Source of the DNA: Lewinellaceae bacterium
GTDB taxonomy: Bacteria > Bacteroidota > Bacteroidia > Chitinophagales > Saprospiraceae
Length of the DNA: 64,000 nt
Reading direction: 5' to 3'
Assembly: GCA_020636255.1 (NCBI GenBank)
Contig: JACJYE010000002.1
Location: 62,001-126,000 of the forward strand
In this document: in pieces, positions 9,150-16,408 of the stretch
Position numbering within the stretch: the stretch's first letter is position 1
Layout of the letters: every line of letters starts with the position of its first letter
Notes under the pieces: generated by a model
The model's database searches: none
Told to the model about the DNA's origin: nothing
The model's input: only the letters and a program-made list of their open reading frames with translations
Made by a program: the position numbers and the translations under genes

Positions 9150-9770
9150 CTATCTTTTAAAACGGATACTCCAGATCCCTCTGAGATCGCCCTCGGCATA
9201 AGCTGTTGCTTCGTCGCCGGGGTACAACTCTTTAATAAAGGCGTAATCCGACGCTTTCATCGTTTCACCCAGCTTGCCATGGCACTGCAGGCAAAGGGGC
9301 TGGACCTGAATCGGGGCATAAAAAACGGCCGTATCGGGGCCCGCTAGTTGCACAGAGGGCTGGATGAGCTGGCCGGCATCATGCAGTGACTGGAAAGCCT
9401 GCAACATTTGTTTTTCCGCTTCGCCGGGCCGGTTCTTCGCATTCCGGATCTTAAGGCTGGTACGGCGAATGGCCGCGCCCTGGGCTTCCGAAAGGCTGTC
9501 TACGAGTGGATAGGCGGACAGCTTGCAGTAACGGGCGGCCTCTGCCACCCCTCCCCGCTGCATGGCGCTCAGCAGCTCACTGCTCATCGCTGCGAAGGTG
9601 CTCATGGCAACCTCCTTGCCCCGCGCAAGGTACTGGGCAGTCTCTTCTGCGTTGAGTTCCTGTTGCTGTGCAGAGGCCCCGCCCGATGCCGGAGCAGGTT
9701 TTTCCCCGCAGGCGGGAAGGGTCAGGATGCTCAGGGCATACAGGAGGAAAATGTAGGAAGTCCGTAACAT
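9150..9770 (-). CDS. DUF3365 (Tll0287-like) haem-binding lipoprotein
   Basis: 206 residues. The lipoprotein signal ends at lipobox TLPAC (Cys 21), followed by a low-complexity Ala/Gly/Gln linker. The DUF3365 core includes YCKLSAYPLVDSLS and IRRTSLKIRNAKNRP. A single c-type haem motif CLQCH lies near residue 165. The family includes haem sensor or electron-transfer proteins facing the periplasm. It is the first gene of a likely two-gene unit with the YyaL-type gene. Whether it senses a ligand or carries electrons cannot be read here. Confidence 0.85.
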   Translation of the reverse strand: MLRTSYIFLLYALSILTLPACGEKPAPASGGASAQQQELNAEETAQYLARGKEVAMSTFAAMSSELLSAMQRGGVAEAARYCKLSAYPLVDSLSEAQGAAIRRTSLKIRNAKNRPGEAEKQMLQAFQSLHDAGQLIQPSVQLAGPDTAVFYAPIQVQPLCLQCHGKLGETMKASDYAFIKELYPGDEATAYAEGDLRGIWSIRFKR

Positions 9771-9859
9771 GTTCTGCTGTTTTTATTGGTAGCGATCTGG
9801 CAGGATTGAAGCTAAGATCAATAGTATCAACAGTATCTGCCCCCCGAAAGGCGTAGTAT

Positions 9860-9888
9860 CGATAACAGCCCGGGCCGGGCTGTTATCG
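9860..9888. repeat. Perfect 13-bp inverted repeat (hairpin) between two leftward genes
   Basis: Arms CGATAACAGCCCG (9860-9872) and its exact complement (9876-9888) enclose a 3-nt loop GGC. It lies 57 nt past the stop of the persulfide dioxygenase gene at 9946 and 90 nt before the start of the DUF3365 gene. No T-run follows in the leftward direction. It may be a terminator-like stem, a REP-type palindrome or an operator. Confidence 0.6.
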
Positions 9889-9945
9889 AGCATCTACCTG
9901 GCATCAATGAAAATCCGGGATGATCTATGTATTGCAGCTATCAGA

Positions 9946-11397
9946 TCAAGCCACTGCCTGAATAGCTTCATCGATGACTTCCTGTGGGATCGTCGTCGGG
10001 CAGGCGTAATCCGACAGTTGGATGTCGGCCACTTCAATGGCACGCCAGCCACCTCTCACATCCGTTATGTTCTGGAATCCTCTGGCCTTGAGGATCGAGG
10101 CCATGATCATTGACCGATACCCGCCCAGGCAGTGCAGGTAATAATCCTCTGCCCGGTTGAGGCGGTACATATTGTTGTTGATGTAATCGAGCGGGAAGTT
10201 CAGGGCCCCCAGCGCGTGCTGTGAGATAAACTCGGTCGGCTTGCGCACGTCCAGGAGGTTTTTCACTGAACCCCGCTGTATCCGCTCGGCCAGTTCTACC
10301 GCTGTGACGGAGACTATTTCATCCAGTTCTTTGCCAGCGGCTACCCATGCCTCAACGCCACCCTGAAGATATCCCAGGGTATTGTCGTAGCCAACGCGGG
10401 CCAGGCGGGTTACCACTTCCTCTTCGCGCCCTTCATCGGCCAGGAACACGATAGGTTGCTGCAGGTCGGTGATCAGGGCGCCTACCCAGGGGGCGAAGTC
10501 GCCGTCCAGGCCGATGAAAACGGAGCCGGGCACGAAGCCGTGGCGGAAAATATCTTCGTGGCGGGTGTCCAGGATCATGGCCTCGTTCTGTTCGATGGCT
10601 GCTTCGAATGCCTCGACAGACAGGGGTTTTGCTCCTTTTTCGAGCACTTCATCGAAGTTGCCGTAACCGCCCTTGTTGAGCCTGGCGTTTTTGGCGAAAT
10701 ACTGCGGCGGCGGCATCAGCCCCGCCGTCACCTCGGCGATAAACTCCTGGCGCGTCATATCGGCGCGCAGGGCATAATTCGTCTTTTTCTGGTTGCCCAG
10801 CAGGTCCCAGGTCTCGCTGCTCATGTTCTTGCCACAAGCAGAACCTGCACCGTGGCCAGGATAAACGATCACATCGTCGGCCAACGGCATGACTTTGGTG
10901 CGCAGGCTGTCGTACAACCAACCAGCCAGGTCTTCTTTGGTAACTTCTCCAGACTTCTGGGCCAGGTCGGGGCGGCCTACATCGCCGATGAACAGCGTAT
11001 CGCCGGAGAATATCGCGTAGTCCTTACCATTTTCATCGCGCAGCAGGTAAGTTGTGGACTCCGGGGTATGGCCGGGGGTGTGCAACACCTTTACGGTGAG
11101 CTTGCCGAGCCGGAGCTCTTCTCCGTCCTTAGCCATATATTTTTCAAAGGCCGTTTCGGCATTCGGCCCGTAAACTATGGTCGCGCCGGTTTTTTCCGCA
11201 AGCCCGATATGGCCGGATACGAAGTCGGCATGGAAGTGGGTCTCAAAGATGTATTTCAGGCGCGCGCCCTCTTTTTCCAGTTTTTCGAGGTAAGGCTTCG
11301 TTTCACGTAGCGGGTCAATGATGGCTGCCTCGCCGTTGCTTTCGATATAGTAAGCTGCTTCGGCCAGGCAGCCGGTATAAATTTGTTCGACTTTCAT
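9946..11397 (-). CDS. Persulfide dioxygenase-rhodanese fusion, CstB-like (copy 1)
   Basis: 483 residues. Residues 1-235 form an ETHE1-like metallo-beta-lactamase domain with THFHADFVSGH, HTPGHT and FSGDTLFIGDVGRPD, which supply the mononuclear iron ligands. GAGSACGK near 187 corresponds by motif to the extra conserved Cys of Staphylococcus CstB. A central rhodanese-like domain (about 260-350) lacks an active-site Cys (IVFLADEGRE). The C-terminal rhodanese has its Cys near 423 in LHCLGGYRS. CstB-type enzymes oxidise low-molecular-weight persulfides to sulfite and form thiosulfate. The domain order fits this, but the substrate is inferred. Two paralogues occur at 12734 and 29117. A Crp/Fnr-like palindrome lies 90 nt upstream of the ATG. 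Confidence 0.92.
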   Translation of the reverse strand: MKVEQIYTGCLAEAAYYIESNGEAAIIDPLRETKPYLEKLEKEGARLKYIFETHFHADFVSGHIGLAEKTGATIVYGPNAETAFEKYMAKDGEELRLGKLTVKVLHTPGHTPESTTYLLRDENGKDYAIFSGDTLFIGDVGRPDLAQKSGEVTKEDLAGWLYDSLRTKVMPLADDVIVYPGHGAGSACGKNMSSETWDLLGNQKKTNYALRADMTRQEFIAEVTAGLMPPPQYFAKNARLNKGGYGNFDEVLEKGAKPLSVEAFEAAIEQNEAMILDTRHEDIFRHGFVPGSVFIGLDGDFAPWVGALITDLQQPIVFLADEGREEEVVTRLARVGYDNTLGYLQGGVEAWVAAGKELDEIVSVTAVELAERIQRGSVKNLLDVRKPTEFISQHALGALNFPLDYINNNMYRLNRAEDYYLHCLGGYRSMIMASILKARGFQNITDVRGGWRAIEVADIQLSDYACPTTIPQEVIDEAIQAVA

Positions 11398-11486
11398 GGT
11401 TGTACTGTTTTAACTAATTGAATCGTAGATGAGCAAAAATTGTTCAATACTGTCGACAAAGATATTGGCGGCCGGACGGCTGGTCA

Positions 11487-11500
11487 GTGATGGCCGTCAC
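11487..11500. promoter_or_regulatory. Crp/Fnr-like palindrome GTGAT-GGCC-GTCAC
   Basis: This matches the GTGAT-N4-ATCAC motif found at 14375 and 14874 with one arm mismatch. It is 90 nt upstream of the ATG of the copy 1 persulfide dioxygenase gene. The GTGA-N6-TCAC core is that of Crp-family operators. Confidence 0.5.
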
Positions 11501-11507
11501 AAACTGC

Positions 11508-11543
11508 AGCGCCCCTCCCGCCGTGGTGGCGGAAAGGGGCGCT
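11508..11543 (-). terminator. GC-rich hairpin downstream of the coiled-coil gene
   Basis: Arms AGCGCCCCTCCCGCC and GGCGGAAAGGGGCGCT pair with a small bulge around a short loop. It lies 56 nt past the stop at 11599, where transcription of the CBS/coiled-coil unit should end. There is only a short T-run (GCAGTTTG) in the leftward direction. Confidence 0.6.
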
Positions 11544-11598
11544 ATGTCATGAATCAACTAATTATTGGTTAGGGCCGGAAAAGAGTCGCGGGCGTTTT

Positions 11599-12009
11599 TC
11601 AGATCCACTTTGCCAGAAAGCGGAAGAAATCCACCTTAAGGCTTGCATAAATGGAACGGAAGGTGTCCATTTGTTCCTTCAGGAAGCCATGGTATTCGGG
11701 GTCGAGAGGGAGATCTTCTCCTTTTTCAATCGCTTCGCCGAGCTTCTGTTCATGGATATGTATATCGTGCTTCAATGCGTCCAGCACTTCCTTTTGCCGG
11801 ATAAACTGGTTCTGGAATTGTTCCAAACCGCTAAGCACTTCGGCACTCTGGTATTTTTGTACCAATTCTTCAAGCCGGTGTTCGTATATCCTGAGCTCGT
11901 CAGCATAAAAAGCCAGTTCGTTCGCCCACAGGCGGTGATCGTAGTGAAACGCCTGCAGGTCTTTGACAGCGGAAATCATAGGCTCTGTATTTTTGGTTTG
12001 ATCAATCAT
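11599..12009 (-). CDS. Hypothetical coiled-coil protein
   Basis: 136 residues, rich in charged heptads for nearly all of its length (for example WANELAFYADELRIYEHRLEEL and QKEVLDALKHDIHIHEQKL), consistent with a long helical coiled coil. There is no signal peptide, membrane helix or known motif. It follows the CBS-domain gene by 20 nt on the same strand, so the two are probably one operon, and both sit between two CstB-like genes. I do not recognise the family. A structural or adaptor role is possible but unproven. Confidence 0.65.
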   Translation of the reverse strand: MIDQTKNTEPMISAVKDLQAFHYDHRLWANELAFYADELRIYEHRLEELVQKYQSAEVLSGLEQFQNQFIRQKEVLDALKHDIHIHEQKLGEAIEKGEDLPLDPEYHGFLKEQMDTFRSIYASLKVDFFRFLAKWI

Positions 12010-12029
12010 ATTGTACGTTCACGGGAGTA

Positions 12030-12455
12030 TCAGTCGTCCAGGAGCAGTTCTTCGCTGTAGCTGAAGCGCAACAAATCGTGCGTAGTAATGATACCGATAA
12101 GCTGGCCACGGTCAACTACCGGCAATGCATGGAAGATATTGGACAAAAATACGTCGGCAGCTTTTTGGAGGGGTTCATCCGGCCCAATGGTGGCTACCTG
12201 CCTGGTCATGATATCCTGAGCCGTGACCTCTTCATGGAATGCCTGGTTGTACAGGCCGATCAGGTGGTTGGCCCGCAACTGGTCCGCTTTGCTGATGATC
12301 CCGCACAGCTGGCCATGAGCGTCCACGACCGGAAGGTGGTGAATGTTGTAGGCCCTGAATATCTCGTTCACCCGCCCGAGCATTTCATCCTTCCGAATGA
12401 TAAGCAAATCCCGGCTCATCACTTCGCTAACAGGTATTGATTGCACTTTAATCAT
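12030..12455 (-). CDS. Tandem CBS-domain protein
   Basis: 141 residues made of two CBS motifs. The first spans VSEVMSRDLLIIRKDEMLG to HHLPVVDAHGQLCGIISK (about 8-62). The second spans AQDIMTRQVATIGPDEPL to HALPVVDRGQLIGIITTHDLL (about 80-133). Stand-alone CBS pairs bind adenine nucleotides or S-adenosylmethionine and usually act as energy or redox sensors. No other domain is attached. It is upstream of, and probably co-transcribed with, the coiled-coil gene. An Fnr-like TGAT-N4-ATCA sequence lies about 105 nt upstream of its ATG. Confidence 0.9.
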   Translation of the reverse strand: MIKVQSIPVSEVMSRDLLIIRKDEMLGRVNEIFRAYNIHHLPVVDAHGQLCGIISKADQLRANHLIGLYNQAFHEEVTAQDIMTRQVATIGPDEPLQKAADVFLSNIFHALPVVDRGQLIGIITTHDLLRFSYSEELLLDD

Positions 12456-12560
12456 AAGGCTAACATTGTTTAAGTTCCGCTCACATCATTTTGCCACATC
12501 ACGTTACTAAAAGTGCAAAAGGCCAGATAGATGAGAAATGAGTTTCGTCAGCCGCGTAGT

Positions 12561-12572
12561 TGATCTTTATCA
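12561..12572. promoter_or_regulatory. Fnr-like palindrome TGAT-CTTT-ATCA
   Basis: This is a perfect TGAT-N4-ATCA core, the centre of the Fnr consensus TTGAT-N4-ATCAA, about 105 nt upstream of the CBS gene. It shares the inner arms of the GTGAT-N4-ATCAC sites nearby. Confidence 0.4.
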
Positions 12573-12643
12573 GTAGCTGGAGAGAAGGATAAAGGGCGGG
12601 ATTAAAAAAGGGGCGAATCCACGATGGACCCCCCCTCGATATA

Positions 12644-12664
12644 ATGAAAATCGAACAAATATTC
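12644..12664 (+). pseudogene. Possible 5' remnant of a CstB-like gene
   Basis: ATGAAAATCGAACAAATAT reads MKIEQIF. It matches 17 of the first 19 bases of copy 2 of the persulfide dioxygenase gene and the first 14 bases of copy 3. After about 20 bases the similarity ends in a GC-rich palindrome. It points rightward, opposite to the adjacent copy 2. It may be a truncated duplicate or a chance match. Confidence 0.3.
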
Positions 12665-12680
12665 TCTGCAGTTGGCAGGC

Positions 12681-12722
12681 GGCCGCCCGCTGCCCTTAGC
12701 GGGCAAGTGGCAGCGGGCGGCC
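12681..12722 (-). terminator. Perfect 14-bp GC hairpin after persulfide dioxygenase copy 2
   Basis: GGCCGCCCGCTGCC (12681-12694) and its exact complement (12709-12722) enclose a 14-nt loop, 11 nt past the stop at 12734. Part of the left arm can instead pair with AGCGGGC inside the loop, giving two exclusive stems. No T-run follows leftward, so it is terminator-like but not classical. Confidence 0.55.
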
Positions 12723-12733
12723 CGCAAGCAGTA

Positions 12734-14140
12734 TTAGAGTTCCGTGATCTGTTCTTCGTATTGCGTCAACGGAACTTTGGTTTCCAGAACGGCGTTGAAA
12801 CCGTCCTGAATGTTCACCAGGCTTTCGAACCCACGGGAACGCAGGATAGAGGCTGCGATCATAGAACGGTACCCACCGGCACAGTGGATGTAGTAGCTCT
12901 TATCGCGGTCCAGCTCGCTCATATTCCTGTTGATGAAATCGAGCGGGAAGTTTTGAGCGCCTACGATATGCTGGGCTTCGTATTCGCTTGCCTTGCGCAC
13001 GTCGAGGACATTCACGCCAGGTTTGCCATACAATTCGGCCAGTTCACCGGCAGTCACTTCTTTCATCTTGTCCACTTCTTCGCCGGCATTTACCCAGGTT
13101 TCGAAACCACCTTCGAGGTACCCAATGGGGTTATCATACCCCACCCGCGACAGGCGCGTGATGATCTCCTCTTCGCGGCCTACTTCACTTACGAACAGGA
13201 TAGGCTGCTTGAGGTCCGTGATCAGAGCGCCCACCCACATGGCGAAGTTGTCATCGATGCCGATGAAGATGGACCCCGGAATGAAGCCTTTTGCGAAGAC
13301 GCTTTGCACGCGGGTATCAACCACCAATGCTTCTTCTTCTTCCCAGGCAGCTTTGAATGCGCGGACGCTCAGCGGGTTCAGCCCGCGGTTTATGACCTCG
13401 TCGAGGCTTTCATACCCCATCTTGTTCATAACGGCATTCTTCGGGAAATACTGCGGCGGCTCAACCAGTCCCTCGGTAACTTCTGCTACGAACGCTTCCT
13501 TGGACATGGGCTGCAATGCATAGTTCGTTTTCTTCTGCTCGCCGAGGAAACCCCAGGTCTCCTTGCTCATTTTCTTACCGCAGGCAGAGCCGGCGCCGTG
13601 GCCCGGGTATACGATCACATCATCGGGCAACGTCATGATCTTGTTGCGCAGGCTTTCAAACAAATATCCTGCAAGGTCTTCGCGGCTCAGGTCCGTCTTC
13701 ACGGCCAGGTCGGGGCGGCCTACATCGCCGAGGAATAAAGTATCACCCGTAAATATGGCGTACTCTTTGTTATTCTCATCCAAAAGCAAAAAAGTAGAGC
13801 TCTCCATCGTATGGCCAGGCGTGTGCAATACGCGGATCTTCACCTTGCCAACGGCCAGGTCTTCGCCATCCTTGGCCACATAAGCCTTGAAGTTAGGCTG
13901 AGCAGTGGGCCCGTAAACGATAGTGGCGCCCGTCTTCTTCGCCAGGTCGAGGTGGCCCGATACGAAGTCGGCGTGGAAGTGTGTCTCCAATACGAATTTG
14001 ATCTTGGCCCCGTCTGCCTGAGCCCGCTCAATATATGGCGCAGTCTCCCGAAGGGGGTCAATGATCACAGCCTCTCCGTTGCTCTCAATGTAATAGGCAG
14101 CTTCAGCCAGGCAACCCGTATATATTTGTTCTACTTTCAT
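12734..14140 (-). CDS. Persulfide dioxygenase-rhodanese fusion, CstB-like (copy 2)
   Basis: 468 residues with the same architecture as copy 1. The MBL/ETHE1 domain has THFHADFVSGH, HTPGHT and FTGDTLFLGDVGRPD. GAGSACGK carries the conserved mid-protein Cys. The central rhodanese-like domain lacks a Cys (ILFVSEVGRE). The C-terminal rhodanese has IHCAGGYRS. It differs from copies 1 and 3 in several positions (MESSTFLLLDENN in place of PESTTYLL) and is the most divergent of the three. The product should be cytoplasmic, with persulfide oxidised to sulfite/thiosulfate by analogy to CstB. The AT-rich 290-nt upstream gap holds a perfect Crp/Fnr-like palindrome. Confidence 0.92.
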   Translation of the reverse strand: MKVEQIYTGCLAEAAYYIESNGEAVIIDPLRETAPYIERAQADGAKIKFVLETHFHADFVSGHLDLAKKTGATIVYGPTAQPNFKAYVAKDGEDLAVGKVKIRVLHTPGHTMESSTFLLLDENNKEYAIFTGDTLFLGDVGRPDLAVKTDLSREDLAGYLFESLRNKIMTLPDDVIVYPGHGAGSACGKKMSKETWGFLGEQKKTNYALQPMSKEAFVAEVTEGLVEPPQYFPKNAVMNKMGYESLDEVINRGLNPLSVRAFKAAWEEEEALVVDTRVQSVFAKGFIPGSIFIGIDDNFAMWVGALITDLKQPILFVSEVGREEEIITRLSRVGYDNPIGYLEGGFETWVNAGEEVDKMKEVTAGELAELYGKPGVNVLDVRKASEYEAQHIVGAQNFPLDFINRNMSELDRDKSYYIHCAGGYRSMIAASILRSRGFESLVNIQDGFNAVLETKVPLTQYEEQITEL

Positions 14141-14374
14141 GATAAAAAAAGATTTTTTTGATTAGGTAATATTGTTATTAAATCGCAATTCAATTAAATA
14201 TGAACATTATTTCATATTTATGGGCAAAAAAATAGCAAATCCCCTATGCATACACTGCCCATCAGCATACGCCCCACCTTTACAGGGCTTTTTTCGACGA
14301 TATATTGCCGGAAGTTGACGACAAAATAAATATATGCTCAAATTGATTCCGCTGACTTTTGTCACCTTATGCCG

Positions 14375-14388
14375 GTGATTTTTATCAC
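14375..14388. promoter_or_regulatory. Crp/Fnr-like palindrome GTGAT-TTTT-ATCAC
   Basis: This is a perfect palindrome, extended by one more base pair on each side (GGTGAT...ATCACC, 14374-14389). It lies in the 290-nt gap upstream of the copy 2 persulfide dioxygenase gene and 42 nt past the rhodanese stop. A second GTCACC...GGTGAT pairing overlaps it. Confidence 0.6.
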
Positions 14389-14430
14389 CCCGTGTCCTTC
14401 ACCCCCGGGGCGGGGTAAAGCCGGCAGTGT

Positions 14431-14823
14431 TCAGGAGCCCAGCTGCCCGAAAACTTCCTCCCAGGCAATCAGGCCGCCATCCAGGTTGTAGACCTGTTTG
14501 AAACCGCCATTTTGCATCAGCATACAGACCCGCATGGAGCGCCGCTCTGTTCTGCAATACACAAAGTACCGGATCTTGTCGTCCAGCTGTTCCAGTTGTT
14601 CCCAAAGGATGGGCGACAAATAGCTGATATTGATGGCGCCGGGCAAGTGGGCATTCCGGTACTCTTCAGGCGTCCGTACATCGATGAGGATACAGTCTTT
14701 GCCGTCGCGCAGGGCTCTGGCAAAATCAGTAGGCGCCAGGTTGCGCAATTGCCGTTTCAGGACCTGCCACCGGCGCGGGGGGCATGATCTCCCATCTTGA
14801 TTATCTGTTCGATTATTCATCAT
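14431..14823 (-). CDS. Single-domain rhodanese-like sulfurtransferase
   Basis: About 130 residues from ATG at 14823; the in-frame TTG at 14835 adds four residues and is less likely. One rhodanese domain has ILIDVRTPEEYRNAHLPGAINI, active-site Cys in VYCRTERRS (loop of six residues, as in single-domain rhodaneses), and YNLDGGLIAWEE at the end. No signal peptide is seen, so it is cytoplasmic. It would transfer sulfane sulfur as protein persulfide and sits upstream of persulfide dioxygenase copy 2 on the same strand. A perfect Crp/Fnr-like palindrome lies 51 nt upstream of the start. Confidence 0.88.
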   Translation of the reverse strand: MMNNRTDNQDGRSCPPRRWQVLKRQLRNLAPTDFARALRDGKDCILIDVRTPEEYRNAHLPGAINISYLSPILWEQLEQLDDKIRYFVYCRTERRSMRVCMLMQNGGFKQVYNLDGGLIAWEEVFGQLGS

Positions 14824-14873
14824 TGTCCTACCCAATGTAAGCCCAAAATTAAGGAAGGCAACACAATTGGAAT

Positions 14874-14887
14874 GTGATCATCATCAC
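14874..14887. promoter_or_regulatory. Crp/Fnr-like palindrome GTGAT-CATC-ATCAC
   Basis: This is a perfect 5-4-5 palindrome, 51 nt upstream of the rhodanese ATG and in a typical operator position. It has the same arms as the site at 14375. Confidence 0.6.
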
Positions 14888-14939
14888 GCTTTCAACGGCA
14901 GGCAACCAAATTCTAAAACAAATATGATCCATCGATACG

Positions 14940-16226
14940 TTACCAGTTTGCCAGGGCCTCTTCCAGGGCCATCTCCACGCCGGCCAGGGCCTGGTTCAGG
15001 TCCAGGATAAGGTCGTCGGGGTGTTCTATACCTATGGAGAGGCGTACGAGCTGCCCGTTGACGCCCAGGCTTTCCAATACCTCGGTGGGCAGGCCCGCGT
15101 GGGTCATGGTAGCGGGGTGCTGGGCCAGCGATTCGGTGCTGCCCAGGCTCACGGCCAGTTTGAACAGTTTCAGGCCATTGAGGAATGCGAAGGCCTCATT
15201 TTCACCGCCTTTGATATAAATCGAGATCATAGCGCCCGGGGCCGTACATTGCCGGCGATAGATGTCGTACTGTTCCCCGTCTTCTTCCGTCAGCAGTCCC
15301 AGGTAGTTCACCCGTTCAACGAGAGGGTGGTTGTTAAGGAACTGCGCTACGAGCCGGGCATTGCTGCATTGCTTCTCCATACGGAGCGACAAGGTCTCGA
15401 GGCTGCGCATGAGCATCCAGCTCGCCCAGGGCGAAGCCATATTCCCGAGGAAAGTGCGCATTATTTTCACCCGCTCCATCAGTTCTTTATTGCCCAGTAC
15501 GGCGCCGGCGATGAGGTCGCTGTGCCCGTTCAGGTACTTGGTAGCAGAGTACAACACCAGGTTGGCGCCCAATTCGAGGGGATGCTGCCAGGCCGGGCCC
15601 ATATAGGTGTTGTCAACCACCGTGAGCACGGGCCGGGACGGCTGAGAGAGCTCGGCAGCCAGCAGGCTCATGGCCTCTATATCTGTCAGCAGGTTGGTGG
15701 GGTTAGCCGGGCTTTCGATATAGACCATGGCCACACGCCCGTCCAGGCCTTCGGCACGAAGGCGGGCCAATACCGCTTCGGGGCTTTCCTCTCCTGTAAA
15801 ACCAAACGCGCCAATACCCATCTTAGCCAATACTTCGGTGATGAAATGCATGGTGCCGCCATAGAGCGGGCTGCTGTACAACAACACATCACCCGGGTGC
15901 AGGAATTCGAACATCACCGTAGAAATTGCGGCCATTCCGCTGGAGAACACAGCCGCTTCTTCCGCATTATCCCACAAACACAGGCGCTGTTCCACAATGT
16001 CCAGATTGGGGTTGTTCAGGCGGCTGTAGATCATGCCGGGGCTCTCTTCACCCTGAGGCTCGCGCAAGCCGTAAGCCAGTTCAAAAAATGCTTTGCCTTC
16101 TTCAGCCGACCGAAAGGCGAAGGTCGATGTTTGATAAAGCGGGGCTTTCACCGCACCCTGTGCATCAGCTGCATGATGGCCGTAAGACATCATCAGGCTT
16201 TCCGGCTTAAATTTTAGATGAGACAT
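14940..16226 (-). CDS. PLP-dependent Cys/Met metabolism enzyme (methionine gamma-lyase/cystathionine gamma-synthase family)
   Basis: 428 residues, typical fold-type I size. Family motifs are present: YSRLNNPNLDIVEQRL, AAVFSSGMAAIST, PLYGGT, YIESPANPT, VVDNTY and the PLP-lysine segment LYSATKYLNGHSD. The end has VSLGSTESLAQHPATMTHAG and RLSIGIEHPDDL. Members cleave or build C-S bonds: methionine to methanethiol, cystathionine synthesis or lysis, or homocysteine formation. The sequence alone does not separate these. The divergent Lrp-type regulator recalls the mdeA/mdeR arrangement of pseudomonads, which favours a catabolic lyase. The sulfur-gene neighbourhood fits a source of reduced sulfur. 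Confidence 0.88.
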   Translation of the reverse strand: MSHLKFKPESLMMSYGHHAADAQGAVKAPLYQTSTFAFRSAEEGKAFFELAYGLREPQGEESPGMIYSRLNNPNLDIVEQRLCLWDNAEEAAVFSSGMAAISTVMFEFLHPGDVLLYSSPLYGGTMHFITEVLAKMGIGAFGFTGEESPEAVLARLRAEGLDGRVAMVYIESPANPTNLLTDIEAMSLLAAELSQPSRPVLTVVDNTYMGPAWQHPLELGANLVLYSATKYLNGHSDLIAGAVLGNKELMERVKIMRTFLGNMASPWASWMLMRSLETLSLRMEKQCSNARLVAQFLNNHPLVERVNYLGLLTEEDGEQYDIYRRQCTAPGAMISIYIKGGENEAFAFLNGLKLFKLAVSLGSTESLAQHPATMTHAGLPTEVLESLGVNGQLVRLSIGIEHPDDLILDLNQALAGVEMALEEALANW

Positions 16227-16290
16227 TGCGTTGGTTTTATTTGGTTAGTAATCCTCCTGCTTCCTTTTTACAAATTTATATTCTGACAGT

Positions 16291-16328
16291 TTAATTTTCT
16301 ATGATAAATCTCAATACAAGAAAATTAA
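16291..16328. promoter_or_regulatory. Inverted repeat in the divergent promoter region, candidate Lrp operator
   Basis: TTAATTTTCT (16291-16300) and its exact complement AGAAAATTAA (16319-16328) are separated by 18 nt. They lie in the 182-nt AT-rich gap between the PLP enzyme gene and the Lrp gene. Position and AT-rich inverted symmetry fit an Lrp/AsnC operator. Confidence 0.45.
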
Positions 16329-16408
16329 CCTAATTTTACGCACAACTATAGAACAGAAAACCAAAATCAATTCACTCAACGCCTATCTGTAGAAAATTTT
16401 TCGCCACG

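Noticed and set aside
9780..9840. TTGAAGCTAAGATCAA upstream of the DUF3365 gene as an Fnr site
   Set aside because: The arm spacing is two bases too long for the Fnr consensus.
12644..13738. Long rightward frame of 364 codons
   Set aside because: It runs antisense to persulfide dioxygenase copy 2 and has no family features; only its first 20 bases are of interest.
15021..16217. Rightward frame of 398 codons
   Set aside because: Antisense of the PLP enzyme gene in GC-biased DNA; composition is not protein-like.
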